The notes below the pieces were generated by a model. That model was not told the DNA's origin and did not search any database. It saw only the letters and a list, made by a program, of their open reading frames with translations. Below, one piece after another: positions 28,238 through 37,034 of a DNA stretch of 64,000 nucleotides (its first letter is position 1; each line of letters opens with the position of its first letter). The DNA is from Pseudoduganella buxea. GTDB taxonomy: Bacteria; Pseudomonadota; Gammaproteobacteria; Burkholderiales; Burkholderiaceae_D. Made by a program: the position numbers and the translations under genes. The stretch covers positions 148,600-212,599 of the forward strand of contig NZ_WNKZ01000001.1 in assembly GCF_009720835.1 (NCBI RefSeq). Reading direction: 5' to 3'.

Positions 28238-29119
28238 TCATGCGCCCAGGGCACCCCGCACGCTGCCTTGCGCCTGTTCCAGCAGCTTCCCGGCCTGCTG
28301 CACCGGCACCTGCCGCTGCAAGGCGACGATCGCCACCTTGACGTGGAAGCCGCACTGCTCCAGCACCGCGCGTGCCCGGGCTTCGTCTGCGCCCGTGGCG
28401 TGGACCGTCAGGCGCACCGCGCGGGCAAACAGCTTGGCGTTGGTGGGCTTCAAGTCTACCATCAAGTTTCCATAGACTTTGTGCAGGCGCACCATGATGG
28501 CGCTGGACAGGGTGTTCAGCACGATCTTCTGCGACGTGCCGGCCTTCAGGCGGGTGCTGCCCGAGATGATCTCGGAACCCGTATCGAGCGTGATGCCGAT
28601 CTCGGCGCCTTCGGCCACGGGCGAGCCGGTGTTGTTGGCAATGCCGATCGTCAGCGCACCGGCCGCGCGCGCCGCCGCCAGGGCGCCCAGCACATAGGGC
28701 GTGGCGCCGGAAGCGGCCAGCGCCAGCACGACATCGTTGGCCGTCGGCCGCACGCCGTCCAGGTCGCGCGCGCCCTGCTCATGGTCGTCCTCGGCCCCCT
28801 CGACGGCCACGAACATGGCCGATTCGCCCCCGGCCAGCAGGGCCACGGCGCGCTCGTGGGGCCACGAGAAGGTTGGGTACAGTTCCACGCTGTCGAGCAC
28901 CCCCAGCCGCCCGGACGTGCCGGCGCCCACGTAGATCAGCCGCCCGCCCGCTTCGATCCGGGGCACGGCCGCCTCCACGGCGCGGGCGATGCGGGGCGCC
29001 GCGTTGCGCACGGCCTGCACGGCGTCGAACTGGTCGTCGACCAGGGCCGCGACCAGTTCCGGCACGGGATATTGGTCGAGCTGGAGGTGCTGCGAACTGG
29101 GCATTTCGGTTTTCAGCAT
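28238..29119 (-). CDS. murQ: N-acetylmuramic acid 6-phosphate etherase
   Basis: MurQ removes lactate from MurNAc-6-phosphate to give GlcNAc-6-phosphate. The protein has 293 residues with a SIS fold. GRLIYVGAGTSGRLGVLDS is the phosphosugar-binding loop, and LLAGGESAMFVAVEGAEDD holds the catalytic Glu region. LVLALAASGATPYVLGAL-like and ISGSTRLKAGTSQKIVLN segments complete the active site. Two ATGs lie 6 bases apart (29125 and 29119). The second is favoured because GGATAAGG then sits at a normal distance. It is the first gene of the seven-gene minus-strand salvage cluster. Confidence 0.94.
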   Translation of the reverse strand: MLKTEMPSSQHLQLDQYPVPELVAALVDDQFDAVQAVRNAAPRIARAVEAAVPRIEAGGRLIYVGAGTSGRLGVLDSVELYPTFSWPHERAVALLAGGESAMFVAVEGAEDDHEQGARDLDGVRPTANDVVLALAASGATPYVLGALAAARAAGALTIGIANNTGSPVAEGAEIGITLDTGSEIISGSTRLKAGTSQKIVLNTLSSAIMVRLHKVYGNLMVDLKPTNAKLFARAVRLTVHATGADEARARAVLEQCGFHVKVAIVALQRQVPVQQAGKLLEQAQGSVRGALGA

Positions 29120-29311
29120 TGCCATCCTTATCCGTTGACACGACCCCAGTGTAATCCCGGTATACAGGCTGCGCGTATGAAAGGTGCGCGCTGGGGCATT
29201 CCCCCAGGTTATGCCGGCCCGGCGTTACATCATGATGACATTTCTACGACAGTCGCCGCGCGCGGCCGCAGGGACAATATGGGCCGAATCCGCCCAAACC
29301 CTGCCGATACC

Positions 29312-29749
29312 ATGAACCTCGCCCCCCTGTTCGCCGCCGCCGGCCTGGCCCTTTGCATGACATGTTCCGGCGCCGCCCTGGCCGCGGCCGACCCGTCGCG
29401 CTTCCTGCTGACTCCCGAGCTGATGACAAAAATGAAGGCAATGGAGCCGGAAGCGGCCGAGGCTGTCGAGCGCGAAGGGGAAGGCAAGGGTATGAACGTC
29501 AAGACGGCGGAAGACCTGCAGCGCCAGATCGACGGCACGCCGGCCCTGCGCCAGCTGGTGGCCAGGCATGGCCTTACCAGCGAAGAATACGCGATGGCCA
29601 TGTTCGCCGCGCTGCACGCCGGCATGCACGTGGGCTTCGAGAGCGCGATGGGCAAGAAGGGCGCGGCCGACGCGATGGCCGGCTACACGCAGGAGCAGCG
29701 CGCCAACGTCGACTTGATCCGCAAGCTGTACCCGCCGGCGCAGCACTGA
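29312..29749 (+). CDS. Small secreted protein of unknown function
   Basis: The protein has 145 residues with a signal peptide (MNLAPLFAAAGLALCMTCSGAALAA). The mature part is helical and charged (TPELMTKMKAMEPEAAEAVE). It ends with GYTQEQRANVDLIRKLYPPA. I recognise no catalytic motif. It is divergent from murQ across a 190-base gap and convergent with the GntR gene, so it may share the murQ control region. The frame is open far upstream, but only the start at 29312 gives a signal peptide. Confidence 0.65.
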   Translation: MNLAPLFAAAGLALCMTCSGAALAAADPSRFLLTPELMTKMKAMEPEAAEAVEREGEGKGMNVKTAEDLQRQIDGTPALRQLVARHGLTSEEYAMAMFAALHAGMHVGFESAMGKKGAADAMAGYTQEQRANVDLIRKLYPPAQH

Positions 29750-29768
29750 AGCGCTTGCGGCGTGGCCG

Positions 29769-30494
29769 TCAGCCGCGCCGCATCTCGGCCACGAAGTCGT
29801 AATGATCGCTGCGGCAGTAGGAATGGGTCAGCTCGACCGCCTCGCCCGAGGACAGGTAGGCGATACGGGTGATGAACAGGACGGCTTCGCCTTCGGGCAC
29901 GTCGAGCTGGCGCGCCAGCTCCGCCGAAGCATTCATCGCGCGGATGTGCTGCAACGCCCGCACCGGGGCCTTGCCGGTGCTTTCCAGGTACTGGTACAGC
30001 GAGTCGCCCACCGCTTCCGGGTGCGGCACGGCGCTGTAGGGCAGCACGCTTACTTCATAGGCCATGGCCACGTCGTCGGCCAGGCGCAGGCGCTCCAGCC
30101 GGGCCACCTTGCTGTTCGGCGACAGGCCCAGGCTCATCTGCTCATCCGCGCTGGCCGTGACGGTTTCCCGCTTCAGCCAGCGCGAGCCGGGCTTGTAGCC
30201 GCGCTGCTGCAACTGCTCGGAAAAGCTCGTCAGGTTCGACAGCGGCTGCTCGATGCGGGGCGCGATATAGTTGCCCGAGCCGCGCCGGCGCACCACCAGC
30301 CCCTGCTCGACCAGCTGGTCGATGGCCTTGCGCGCCGTCACGCGCGATACGTTCAGCTGCTCCGACAGCGTCCGTTCGGACGGCAGGGCCTGGTCAACCT
30401 GGTAGCGGCCGGAGCGCACGTCGTCCGTCAGCTTGCGGGCGATCTGCATGTACAACGGCGAATTGTCGGTGATTTCTTGTTCTTCCACGGTCAT
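29769..30494 (-). CDS. GntR-family regulator with UTRA domain (HutC/NagR type)
   Basis: This is a regulator of 241 residues. The winged helix (about 10-75) reads LYMQIARKLTDDVRSGRYQ then LPSERTLSEQLNVSRVTARK. The UTRA ligand domain (about 90-238) ends in GEAVELTHSYCRSDHYDFVA, the family C-terminal signature. NagR/YvoA-type members sense GlcNAc-6-phosphate or GlcN-6-phosphate, which is the product of MurQ, so control of the adjacent murQ cluster is plausible but not shown. The ATG at 30494 has an AGGAGT-like site upstream. Codons further upstream run through a palindromic repeat and are rejected. Confidence 0.9.
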   Translation of the reverse strand: MTVEEQEITDNSPLYMQIARKLTDDVRSGRYQVDQALPSERTLSEQLNVSRVTARKAIDQLVEQGLVVRRRGSGNYIAPRIEQPLSNLTSFSEQLQQRGYKPGSRWLKRETVTASADEQMSLGLSPNSKVARLERLRLADDVAMAYEVSVLPYSAVPHPEAVGDSLYQYLESTGKAPVRALQHIRAMNASAELARQLDVPEGEAVLFITRIAYLSSGEAVELTHSYCRSDHYDFVAEMRRG

Positions 30495-30599
30495 TGCAAT
30501 ACTCCTGTAGCCCGTAGTGTACCGGCGATGGGCACGGAACGCCCGATTTGGCTGGCATGAATAATTGCCGTGACCGCATAACGGCAGCTCATGCCCGGG

Positions 30600-30629
30600 A
30601 AAATTCGGGGACAAGTCCCCGAATTTTCT
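30600..30629. repeat. Perfect palindrome with GGGGACAAGTCCCC core
   Basis: Arms GAAAATTCGGGGAC (30600-30613) and GTCCCCGAATTTTC (30616-30629) are separated by two bases. It lies just downstream of a lipoprotein gene stop on the minus strand and upstream of the GntR gene. The A/T-rich ends could make it a bidirectional terminator. It resembles the palindrome after the liu operon (46251-46287). Confidence 0.75.
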
Positions 30630-30648
30630 AAGCTGCCGTGGCGCGGCA

Positions 30649-32028
30649 TCATTCGGCCGGCAGCGCCGTCTCGCGCAGGTAGCCATCCGCCGTCACGCGG
30701 GCAGGGTCGGCGTCTTCCGTGTGGGTGGCAGGCAGGTTGTCGCTGCCGCCCAGCAGCCAGTTGCCGTGCCAGGGGGCCAGGCCCCGCACCTGGTTGCCGC
30801 GCGGGCCGGCGGCGAGCGGGATGCGACGCACCGCGCCGGTGGCCAGGTCGACCCGCGCCAGCAGAGGCAGGCTGGCATCGAGCACGCTTTCGCCGCCGGG
30901 GTTCTGCGTGTAGCCGGCGGCCCCCGCGACCAGCACCCGGCCGTCGGCCAGCGGAACCGCGTCCAGAATAGCGTCGCCCCGGTCGACGTCCGCCAGCCGG
31001 TAGGCCAGCACTTGCCGGCTGCCGGCATGGAGGCGGGCGACATAGCCGTCCCAGCCCGACCCGTCGGCGGTGCGACCGGTGCGCACCCGTCCTGCCAGCA
31101 GCAAGGTGTCGCCCCACCAGCGCAGCGTGTGCAGCTCGGCCTTGTCGCGGTTGTCGAGCGCGATGGCGGGACTGCGCCGGCCGTCGGCCGCGAGCACCGT
31201 CACCAGCACGCCGTCCACCATCCCGACCGGCAGCGCCTCGCCGAAGTGGCGTGCGTGGGCCGGCCCCAGCTCCGCGCGCGACGATATCGCCACGCCGACG
31301 GCCACGCGCCCCTGGACATCGGCGTCCATGAACACCTGCCAGTGGTTTTCCATGCCCTCGAAGGGGTCGAAGCTGCCGCTCGTCGGACGCTGCGCGTCCA
31401 GGTAGATGCCCGGTTCGACCAGTGTGCGCCAGCGCGGCCGGTAAGCGCCGTCGAGCCGGTACGCGACGACGGCATTGCCGCCACCGCGCAAGGCCAGCGC
31501 CACCTCCTCGCCGACCGGGGCCAGGCGCACGGCGTCGCGGCTCTTCCACGGCGCCAGCGCGGCGCGCTCGCGGATCTCGCCGGCATCGGCATCGGTGGGA
31601 TCGCTCGCCACCAGCGGATCGGTGAATGGCACCTGGGCCAGCACCTGGCCCCGGCGGTCGAGCCGCACCAGGCGCAAGGTGGCGCCGTCGGACAGCACGG
31701 CGCTGGTCTCGCCGGAAGGATGCAGGGCGAAGTCGACCAGGCGCCAGCCGGCCGGCGGCTGCCATGTCGCGGCGCCGATCCGCAGGCGGCGTTCGGGGAT
31801 GGTGACGTCGGCAATGGCACGGGGCGTGCCCGCCATGGCCACCCAATGGTCGGCGCTCGCCCGCGCCTTCAGCACTGCCAGCCCTGGCAAGGCCACGCTG
31901 ACCGGTTCGACCGGCGCGGGCAGCGGCGTATGGCCGGTACCGGCGGCGCCACCGCCGCCGCAGGCGCTCAGCATGGCCAGGAGGACGGGCAGCGCCAGCG
32001 CTGGCGCAAATCTGGGGTAGAGTGGCAT
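30649..32028 (-). CDS. Lipoprotein of unknown function, beta-propeller-like
   Basis: The protein has 459 residues. The signal ends in VLLAMLSAC (lipobox, Cys23) followed by a glycine stretch. The rest is beta-rich with repeating patterns such as LVRLDRRGQVLAQV, VVAYRLDGAYRPRW, LLLAGRVRTGRTADG and RVLVAGAAGYTQNPGG. These suggest a multi-bladed propeller of the delta-60/SBBP-repeat type, but no family is certain. The ATG at 32028 is chosen over a TTG six bases upstream. It is divergent from the serine hydrolase gene. Confidence 0.7.
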   Translation of the reverse strand: MPLYPRFAPALALPVLLAMLSACGGGGAAGTGHTPLPAPVEPVSVALPGLAVLKARASADHWVAMAGTPRAIADVTIPERRLRIGAATWQPPAGWRLVDFALHPSGETSAVLSDGATLRLVRLDRRGQVLAQVPFTDPLVASDPTDADAGEIRERAALAPWKSRDAVRLAPVGEEVALALRGGGNAVVAYRLDGAYRPRWRTLVEPGIYLDAQRPTSGSFDPFEGMENHWQVFMDADVQGRVAVGVAISSRAELGPAHARHFGEALPVGMVDGVLVTVLAADGRRSPAIALDNRDKAELHTLRWWGDTLLLAGRVRTGRTADGSGWDGYVARLHAGSRQVLAYRLADVDRGDAILDAVPLADGRVLVAGAAGYTQNPGGESVLDASLPLLARVDLATGAVRRIPLAAGPRGNQVRGLAPWHGNWLLGGSDNLPATHTEDADPARVTADGYLRETALPAE

Positions 32029-32119
32029 GTGCAAAAGCTCGGCAGTGAGGGACGGCTATTGTAAAAACTTCCACTGCCCGAATTGTCGGTAAATTGTCGT
32101 GACGATCATGAGGATAGCG

Positions 32120-33445
32120 ATGGGCACACCATGGCGCGCCGTGCTGGGCGCGGTATTGCTGGGCGGCGCGGGGCAGGCTGTCGCCGTGCCACCTGCGCAC
32201 GAGGCGCTGACGCGCGAGCTGGCGGCCATCGTGGCCGATCCGGGCAAGCCCCTGTCCGGGCTGTCCGTGCTGGCGATGCGCGGCGGGGAAGTCGTCTATG
32301 AAGGCCAGTCCGGGCGCGCCCGCATCGCCACGAACGGCGCTGGCGCGGACCTGCCCGTCACGCCGCGCACGATGTTTCGCATCGCGTCCGTCTCGAAGAT
32401 GATGACGACCCTGGCACTGATGCAGCTGGTCGAGCGGGGCGATGTGTCGCTCGACGCCGATGCCAGCCGCTACCTGGGTTTCACGCTGCGCAACCCGCAT
32501 TTTCCCGACCGCGTCATCACCTTGCGCCAGTTGCTGACGCACACCTCCTCCTTGCGCGACGACGCCGGCTATTCCTTCGGCGCCGGCACGGCCTTGCAGG
32601 ATGTGCTGGTGCGCGAACCCAAGGCCTGGGCCGCCGACCGCGCGCCGGGCAGCTATTTCACTTATTGCAACCTGGGCTGGGGCGTGATCGGCACCGTGAT
32701 GGAGCGGGTCACGGGCGAGCGCTTCGACCGCCTGATGCAGCGGCTGCTGCTGGCACCCCTCGGCCTGCGCGGCGGCTACAACCCGGCCGCGTTTTCGGCG
32801 GACGAACTGGCCGATACGGCCACCCTGTACCGCCGCCGCACCACCGACACGGAGGTGTGGAACAGCGCCGGCCCGTGGATCGCTCAAGTCGACGACTACG
32901 GCGTGCGTCCGCCGGTGCCGCCGGCCGGCATCGACCGTTACGTCGTCGGCACCAACGCCACCTTGTTCAGTCCCACGGGTGGCCTGCGCATTTCGGCGCG
33001 CGACCTGGGCACCGTGATGCGGATGCTGGTCGACGGCGGACGGCACGGCGGCCGCCAGCTGCTGCTGCCCGAGACGCTGGCGCAGATGTTCAGCGCGCAG
33101 TGGACGTATCGCGACCCGGCCAGCGGCGACACGCTGAACGGCCTGTATCACAGCTGGGGACTGGGCACGCAGCGCTTCACGGACGTGGCCGGACGGGGCA
33201 ACCGCCTGGTGGACGGTGCGCATTTCGAGGCTGTGGGCCACCTGGGCGAAGCCTACGGCCTGGTCGCCACCTTTGCCGTCGACCTGGCGCGCGGGGACGG
33301 CATGGTCACCTTGATCGGCGGCTTCGGCAGCGACCCGGAACGCGATCCCGGCAGCTACTCCGCCCTCACGCGCGCCGAGGAACGCATCCTGACGACCCTC
33401 TACCGGGGCGCCATCGCGCCGGCGCCGCATGACCCCAGGTTATAG
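32120..33445 (+). CDS. Serine hydrolase, beta-lactamase/class C PBP-like
   Basis: This is an exported enzyme of 441 residues. A signal peptide (MGTPWRAVLGAVLLGGAGQAVA) precedes a class C-like domain. The nucleophile is in RIASVSKMMTTLALM (Ser-x-x-Lys), and the second motif is YCNLGWG (Tyr-x-Asn). The third motif is not the canonical KTG; VGHLGEAYG occupies the expected place, as in many EstB/D-aminopeptidase-like proteins. GAGG six bases before ATG 32120 decides the start over the GTG at 32099 and the ATG at 32108. A role in D-amino-acid peptide cleavage is possible given its neighbours; beta-lactam resistance is not implied. Confidence 0.85.
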   Translation: MGTPWRAVLGAVLLGGAGQAVAVPPAHEALTRELAAIVADPGKPLSGLSVLAMRGGEVVYEGQSGRARIATNGAGADLPVTPRTMFRIASVSKMMTTLALMQLVERGDVSLDADASRYLGFTLRNPHFPDRVITLRQLLTHTSSLRDDAGYSFGAGTALQDVLVREPKAWAADRAPGSYFTYCNLGWGVIGTVMERVTGERFDRLMQRLLLAPLGLRGGYNPAAFSADELADTATLYRRRTTDTEVWNSAGPWIAQVDDYGVRPPVPPAGIDRYVVGTNATLFSPTGGLRISARDLGTVMRMLVDGGRHGGRQLLLPETLAQMFSAQWTYRDPASGDTLNGLYHSWGLGTQRFTDVAGRGNRLVDGAHFEAVGHLGEAYGLVATFAVDLARGDGMVTLIGGFGSDPERDPGSYSALTRAEERILTTLYRGAIAPAPHDPRL

Positions 33446-33521
33446 CCTTCGCACGAGCTTTCATTGGCAGCGGCACGGCCGCAGCGCGTAAGCTCACCGT
33501 CCACGCATTCGGACCGGCACC

Positions 33522-34784
33522 ATGCAGCACACAACAGAAGGAAATCACGTCATCGTCATCGGCGGCGGCGTCGTCGGCCTGACGACGGCGTGGTGGCTGC
33601 TGGAGGCGGGCTATCGCGTCACCTTGCTCGAACGCGCGCCCGATGTCGGCAACGGCGCCAGCTACCGCAACGGCGGCCAGCTGAGCTACCGCTACGTCGC
33701 GCCGCTGGCCGACGCGGGCGTGCCCCTGAAGGCGCTGCAATGGCTGTTCCAGCAGGACGGGCCGCTGCGCTTCCGGCTGGAGGCGGACCGGCGCCAGTGG
33801 CGCTGGCTGGCCCAGTTCCTGGCCAACTGCAATGGCCGCAGCAACCGCCGCACGACGGCCAAGCTGCTGGAGCTGGGCGAATTGAGCCGCCGGAAGATGA
33901 CGCAACTGGCGCTGCGCCTGCCCCTGTCCGAATTCGGCTGGCGCGAGGCCGGCAAGCTGGTGGTCTACCGCTCCGCCAAGCTGTTCGACGCGGCCGCGGC
34001 CCGGCCCGACCCCGACAATACCCGGCAGGTGCTGTCCGGCCGCGAGACGGCGGTGCTGGAGCCGGCACTGGCCCACCTGGCCCCCAGCCTGGCTGGCGGC
34101 ATCTTCAATGGGGGCGAAGCGGTGGCCGACTGCCATGCCTTCTGCGTCGCGCTGGCCCGGCGCCTGCACGAACACCCCCGCTTCGAAGGCATCGTGCACG
34201 CCAATGCCACCTGCTTGTTTACAGAGCACGGCAAGGTGGCCGGCGTCGAAACGGACGGTGGCTGGGTCCAGGGCGACCAGTACGTACTGGCAGCCGGCAT
34301 CCAGAGCCGCGACCTGACCGCCACGGCCGGCATCCGGCTGCCCCTGTATCCGCTCAAGGGCTACAGCCTGACGGCGCCCATCGGCGCCACGCACACGGCG
34401 CCGCGCATCAGCGTCACCGACTTCGAGCGCAAGACGCTGTACGCCCGCATCGGCGACAGCCTGCGCGTGGCGGCCATGGTCGACATGGTGGGCGACGACG
34501 CCAGCCTGGATGCCCGCCGCGTGGCCGGCCTGACGCGGCTCGTCAAGGCATCCATGCCCGCCGCCGCCGACTACGACCGCGCCGAAGCCTGGGCCGGACT
34601 GCGCCCCGCCACCCCCAACAGCGCCCCGCTGATCGGCCGGACCCGCCATGCCAATCTATGGCTGAACGTGGGCCACGGCCCCCTCGGCTTCACCTTCGCC
34701 TGCGGCACCGCCGCCCTGCTGGCGGACCTGATGCGCGGCCAGCCCACCCCGTTCGCCCTCGACTTCCTCGCCTGGCGCGGGTGA
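33522..34784 (+). CDS. FAD-dependent D-amino-acid dehydrogenase (DadA-like)
   Basis: This flavoprotein of 420 residues oxidises D-amino acids, typically D-Ala to pyruvate. VIVIGGGVVGLTTAWWLLEA is the FAD-binding dinucleotide motif, followed by VTLLERA. NGASYRNGGQLSY matches the DadA pattern near the flavin. The C-terminal GLRPATPNSAPLIGRTRHAN and NVGHGPLGFTFACGTA close the FAD site. No alanine racemase is adjacent. Together with the VanX-like dipeptidase and dacB in this region it would complete D-Ala use as a nutrient. Confidence 0.9.
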   Translation: MQHTTEGNHVIVIGGGVVGLTTAWWLLEAGYRVTLLERAPDVGNGASYRNGGQLSYRYVAPLADAGVPLKALQWLFQQDGPLRFRLEADRRQWRWLAQFLANCNGRSNRRTTAKLLELGELSRRKMTQLALRLPLSEFGWREAGKLVVYRSAKLFDAAAARPDPDNTRQVLSGRETAVLEPALAHLAPSLAGGIFNGGEAVADCHAFCVALARRLHEHPRFEGIVHANATCLFTEHGKVAGVETDGGWVQGDQYVLAAGIQSRDLTATAGIRLPLYPLKGYSLTAPIGATHTAPRISVTDFERKTLYARIGDSLRVAAMVDMVGDDASLDARRVAGLTRLVKASMPAAADYDRAEAWAGLRPATPNSAPLIGRTRHANLWLNVGHGPLGFTFACGTAALLADLMRGQPTPFALDFLAWRG

Positions 34785-34929
34785 TCCGGTGTTAATCCAG
34801 TTCCGGTGAAGTTGCATCAAGACGGGGGCTGAGACTGTCTCCAGAGCAACTTTCGACGCAAATGCGCCGCCCGGCCCCCCGCAGGCGGATATGGCGGATA
34901 ATGTCGCCTTTCCATTGTCCGACTTGCAA

Positions 34930-35388
34930 ATGTCCAAATCGAAGACGCCGGCCGGCTGTCCGTGCGGCGGTGCGGCGCTGGCGAGCTGCTGCGGTCCATA
35001 TCTGGATGGCTGGCGCGATCCGGCCCGGCAGCCGCCCACGGCCGAGACCTTGATGCGTTCGCGCTACACGGCATATACCTTGCGCAACGATCCCTACCTG
35101 CTGGCGACGTGGCATCCCAGTACGCGGCCGACGGATCGCATCGTCGACCCGGATGAGGCGTTGCAGTGGCTGGGACTTGAGGTAAAATCTGCTTTACGTT
35201 TACGTCAACGTAAAGTAGAACCGGCGAATCCGGACGAGGATTTCGTGGAATTCGTCGCCCGCTTCCGGGTCGGCGGCAAAGCCCAGCGGCTGCATGAGGT
35301 GAGCCGGTTCCTGCGCGAGCCGGACCCGGCGCTCGGCGGCGCACCGCGCTGGTTCTATGTGGACGGAGAATTTCCAGAAAAGCCATAA
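34930..35388 (+). CDS. YchJ-like protein with cysteine-rich N-terminus
   Basis: This is a YchJ/UPF0225-type protein of 152 residues. [12 protein letters not shown] near the N-terminus is a SEC-C-like zinc site and [20 protein letters not shown] is the family core. The remainder forms an NTF2-like fold. Function is unknown. The ATG at 34930 gives the usual short lead into CPCG; an ATG at 34891 is also possible. Its 3' part contains a striking palindrome at 35193-35214 that looks like a regulator site for the liu operon, which begins 10 bases after its stop. Confidence 0.85.
   Translation: MSKSKTPAGCPCGGAALASCCGPYLDGWRDPARQPPTAETLMRSRYTAYTLRNDPYLLATWHPSTRPTDRIVDPDEALQWLGLEVKSALRLRQRKVEPANPDEDFVEFVARFRVGGKAQRLHEVSRFLREPDPALGGAPRWFYVDGEFPEKP
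35161..35188 (+). promoter_or_regulatory. Possible promoter for the liu-bio operon inside ychJ
   Basis: TTGCAG (35161-35166) and TAAAAT (35183-35188) are 16 bases apart and stand directly before the palindromic operator. This is a moderate match to a sigma-70 promoter in a GC-rich coding region. Confidence 0.4.
35193..35214. promoter_or_regulatory. Palindromic operator candidate (LiuR-like)
   Basis: The outer arms TTTACGTT and AACGTAAA form an inverted repeat, and the stretch also contains TTTACGTTTACGTCAA on the plus strand. This resembles the TTTACG-type boxes reported for the MerR-family regulator LiuR in front of leucine-catabolic genes (recalled from family knowledge). It lies about 185 bases upstream of liuB, within the end of the ychJ-like gene, just after a possible -10 box. 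Confidence 0.55.
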
Positions 35389-35398
35389 AGGGGACCGA

Positions 35399-37021
35399 AT
35401 GCCGCACATCGAAAGCAAGCTCAATTCGCGCAGCGAAGATTTCAAGGCCAATGCGGCCGCCATGCAGGCCCTGGTCGACGACCTGCGCGCCCGGGTGGCC
35501 AGGATCGCCGAAGGCGGTGGCGAAGCCGCCAGCGCCAAGCATGTCGCCCGGGGCAAGCTGCTGCCGCGCGACCGCGTCCAGATGCTGCTCGATCCTGGCA
35601 CTCCCTTCCTCGAATTTTCCCAGCTGGCCGCCTACGAGATGTACAAGGAAGCCAGCGGCGCGGATGCGGCGCCGTCGGCCGGCATCATCACGGGCGTGGG
35701 CCGCGTGGCCGGCCAGGAATGCGTCATCGTCTGCAACGATGCCACCGTCAAGGGCGGCACCTACTACCCGGTCACGGTCAAGAAGCACCTGCGCGCCCAG
35801 GAAATCGCCGAGCAGAACAACCTGCCCTGCATCTACCTGGTCGATTCGGGCGGCGCCAACCTGCCGAACCAGGACGACGTCTTCCCGGACCGCGACCACT
35901 TCGGCCGCATCTTCTACAACCAGGCCAACCTGTCGGCCAAGGGCATCCCGCAGATCGCCGTCGTGATGGGTTCCTGCACGGCCGGCGGCGCCTACGTGCC
36001 GGCCATGAGCGACGAATCGATCATCGTCAAGGAGCAGGGCACCATCTTCCTGGGCGGCCCGCCGCTGGTGAAGGCCGCCACGGGCGAAGTGGTGAGCGCG
36101 GAAGACCTGGGCGGCGGCGACGTGCACACGCGCCTGTCCGGCGTGGTCGACCACCTGGCCCAGAACGACATGCACGCGCTGTCGCTGGCGCGCACCATCG
36201 TGTCGAACCTGAACCGGCAAAAGCCCCAGCAGGCGCCCGTGCGCGAAACGGTGGAACCGAAGTTCGCGCCGGAAGAGCTGTATGGCGTGATCCCCGTCGA
36301 TACGCGTAAGCCTTTCGATATCCGCGAAGTCATCGCCCGCATCGTCGACGGCAGCGAATTCGACGAGTTCAAGTCGCGCTACGGCACCACGCTGGTGTGC
36401 GGCTTCGCCCATATCTACGGCATGAAGGTGGGCATCATCGCCAACAATGGCATCCTGTTCTCCGAGTCCGCGCTGAAGGGCACGCACTTCATCGAACTGT
36501 GCTGCCAGCGCAAGATCCCCCTCGTCTTCCTGCAAAATATCACCGGCTTCATGGTGGGCCGCAAATACGAGAACGAAGGCATCGCCCGCAACGGCGCCAA
36601 GATGGTCACGGCCGTGGCCACGGCCGCCGTGCCGAAGTTCACCGTCATCATCGGCGGCAGCTTCGGCGCCGGCAACTACGGCATGTGCGGCCGCGCCTAC
36701 TCGCCGCGCTTCCTGTGGATGTGGCCCAACGCGCGCATTTCCGTCATGGGCGGCGAGCAGGCCGCCTCCGTGCTGGCCACCGTCAAGCGCGACGGCATCG
36801 AAGGCCGCGGCGGCCAATGGTCGCCTGAAGAAGAAGCGGCCTTCAAGCAGCCCATCAAGGAGCAGTACGAACACCAGGGCCACCCCTACTACGCCAGCGC
36901 GCGGCTGTGGGACGACGGCATCATCGACCCGGCCGACACCCGCATGGTGCTGGGCCTGGGCCTGTCCGCCGCATTGAACGCGCCCATCCCCGACACGAAG
37001 TTCGGTGTCTTCCGCATGTGA
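35399..37021 (+). CDS. liuB: Methylcrotonyl-CoA carboxylase, carboxyltransferase (beta) subunit
   Basis: LiuB transfers CO2 from carboxybiotin to 3-methylcrotonyl-CoA in leucine breakdown and works with LiuD. The protein has 540 residues with two crotonase-like halves. [20 protein letters not shown] and [20 protein letters not shown] are signature parts of the first half. [20 protein letters not shown] and [20 protein letters not shown] belong to the second. [20 protein letters not shown] is typical of this acyl-CoA carboxylase class. AAAGGGGA precedes the ATG, 10 bases after the ychJ stop. Confidence 0.95.
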   Translation: MPHIESKLNSRSEDFKANAAAMQALVDDLRARVARIAEGGGEAASAKHVARGKLLPRDRVQMLLDPGTPFLEFSQLAAYEMYKEASGADAAPSAGIITGVGRVAGQECVIVCNDATVKGGTYYPVTVKKHLRAQEIAEQNNLPCIYLVDSGGANLPNQDDVFPDRDHFGRIFYNQANLSAKGIPQIAVVMGSCTAGGAYVPAMSDESIIVKEQGTIFLGGPPLVKAATGEVVSAEDLGGGDVHTRLSGVVDHLAQNDMHALSLARTIVSNLNRQKPQQAPVRETVEPKFAPEELYGVIPVDTRKPFDIREVIARIVDGSEFDEFKSRYGTTLVCGFAHIYGMKVGIIANNGILFSESALKGTHFIELCCQRKIPLVFLQNITGFMVGRKYENEGIARNGAKMVTAVATAAVPKFTVIIGGSFGAGNYGMCGRAYSPRFLWMWPNARISVMGGEQAASVLATVKRDGIEGRGGQWSPEEEAAFKQPIKEQYEHQGHPYYASARLWDDGIIDPADTRMVLGLGLSAALNAPIPDTKFGVFRM

Positions 37022-37034
37022 CGAAGGAAAAATC

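Noticed and set aside
29126..29175. GGTATACAG upstream of murQ as a GntR/HutC operator
   Set aside because: Only one half-site-like word and no matching copy before the GntR gene; not strong enough to list.
32120..33445. Serine hydrolase as a true AmpC beta-lactamase
   Set aside because: The Ser-x-x-Lys and Tyr-x-Asn motifs are present, but no clear Lys-Thr-Gly; esterase or peptidase members share this pattern.
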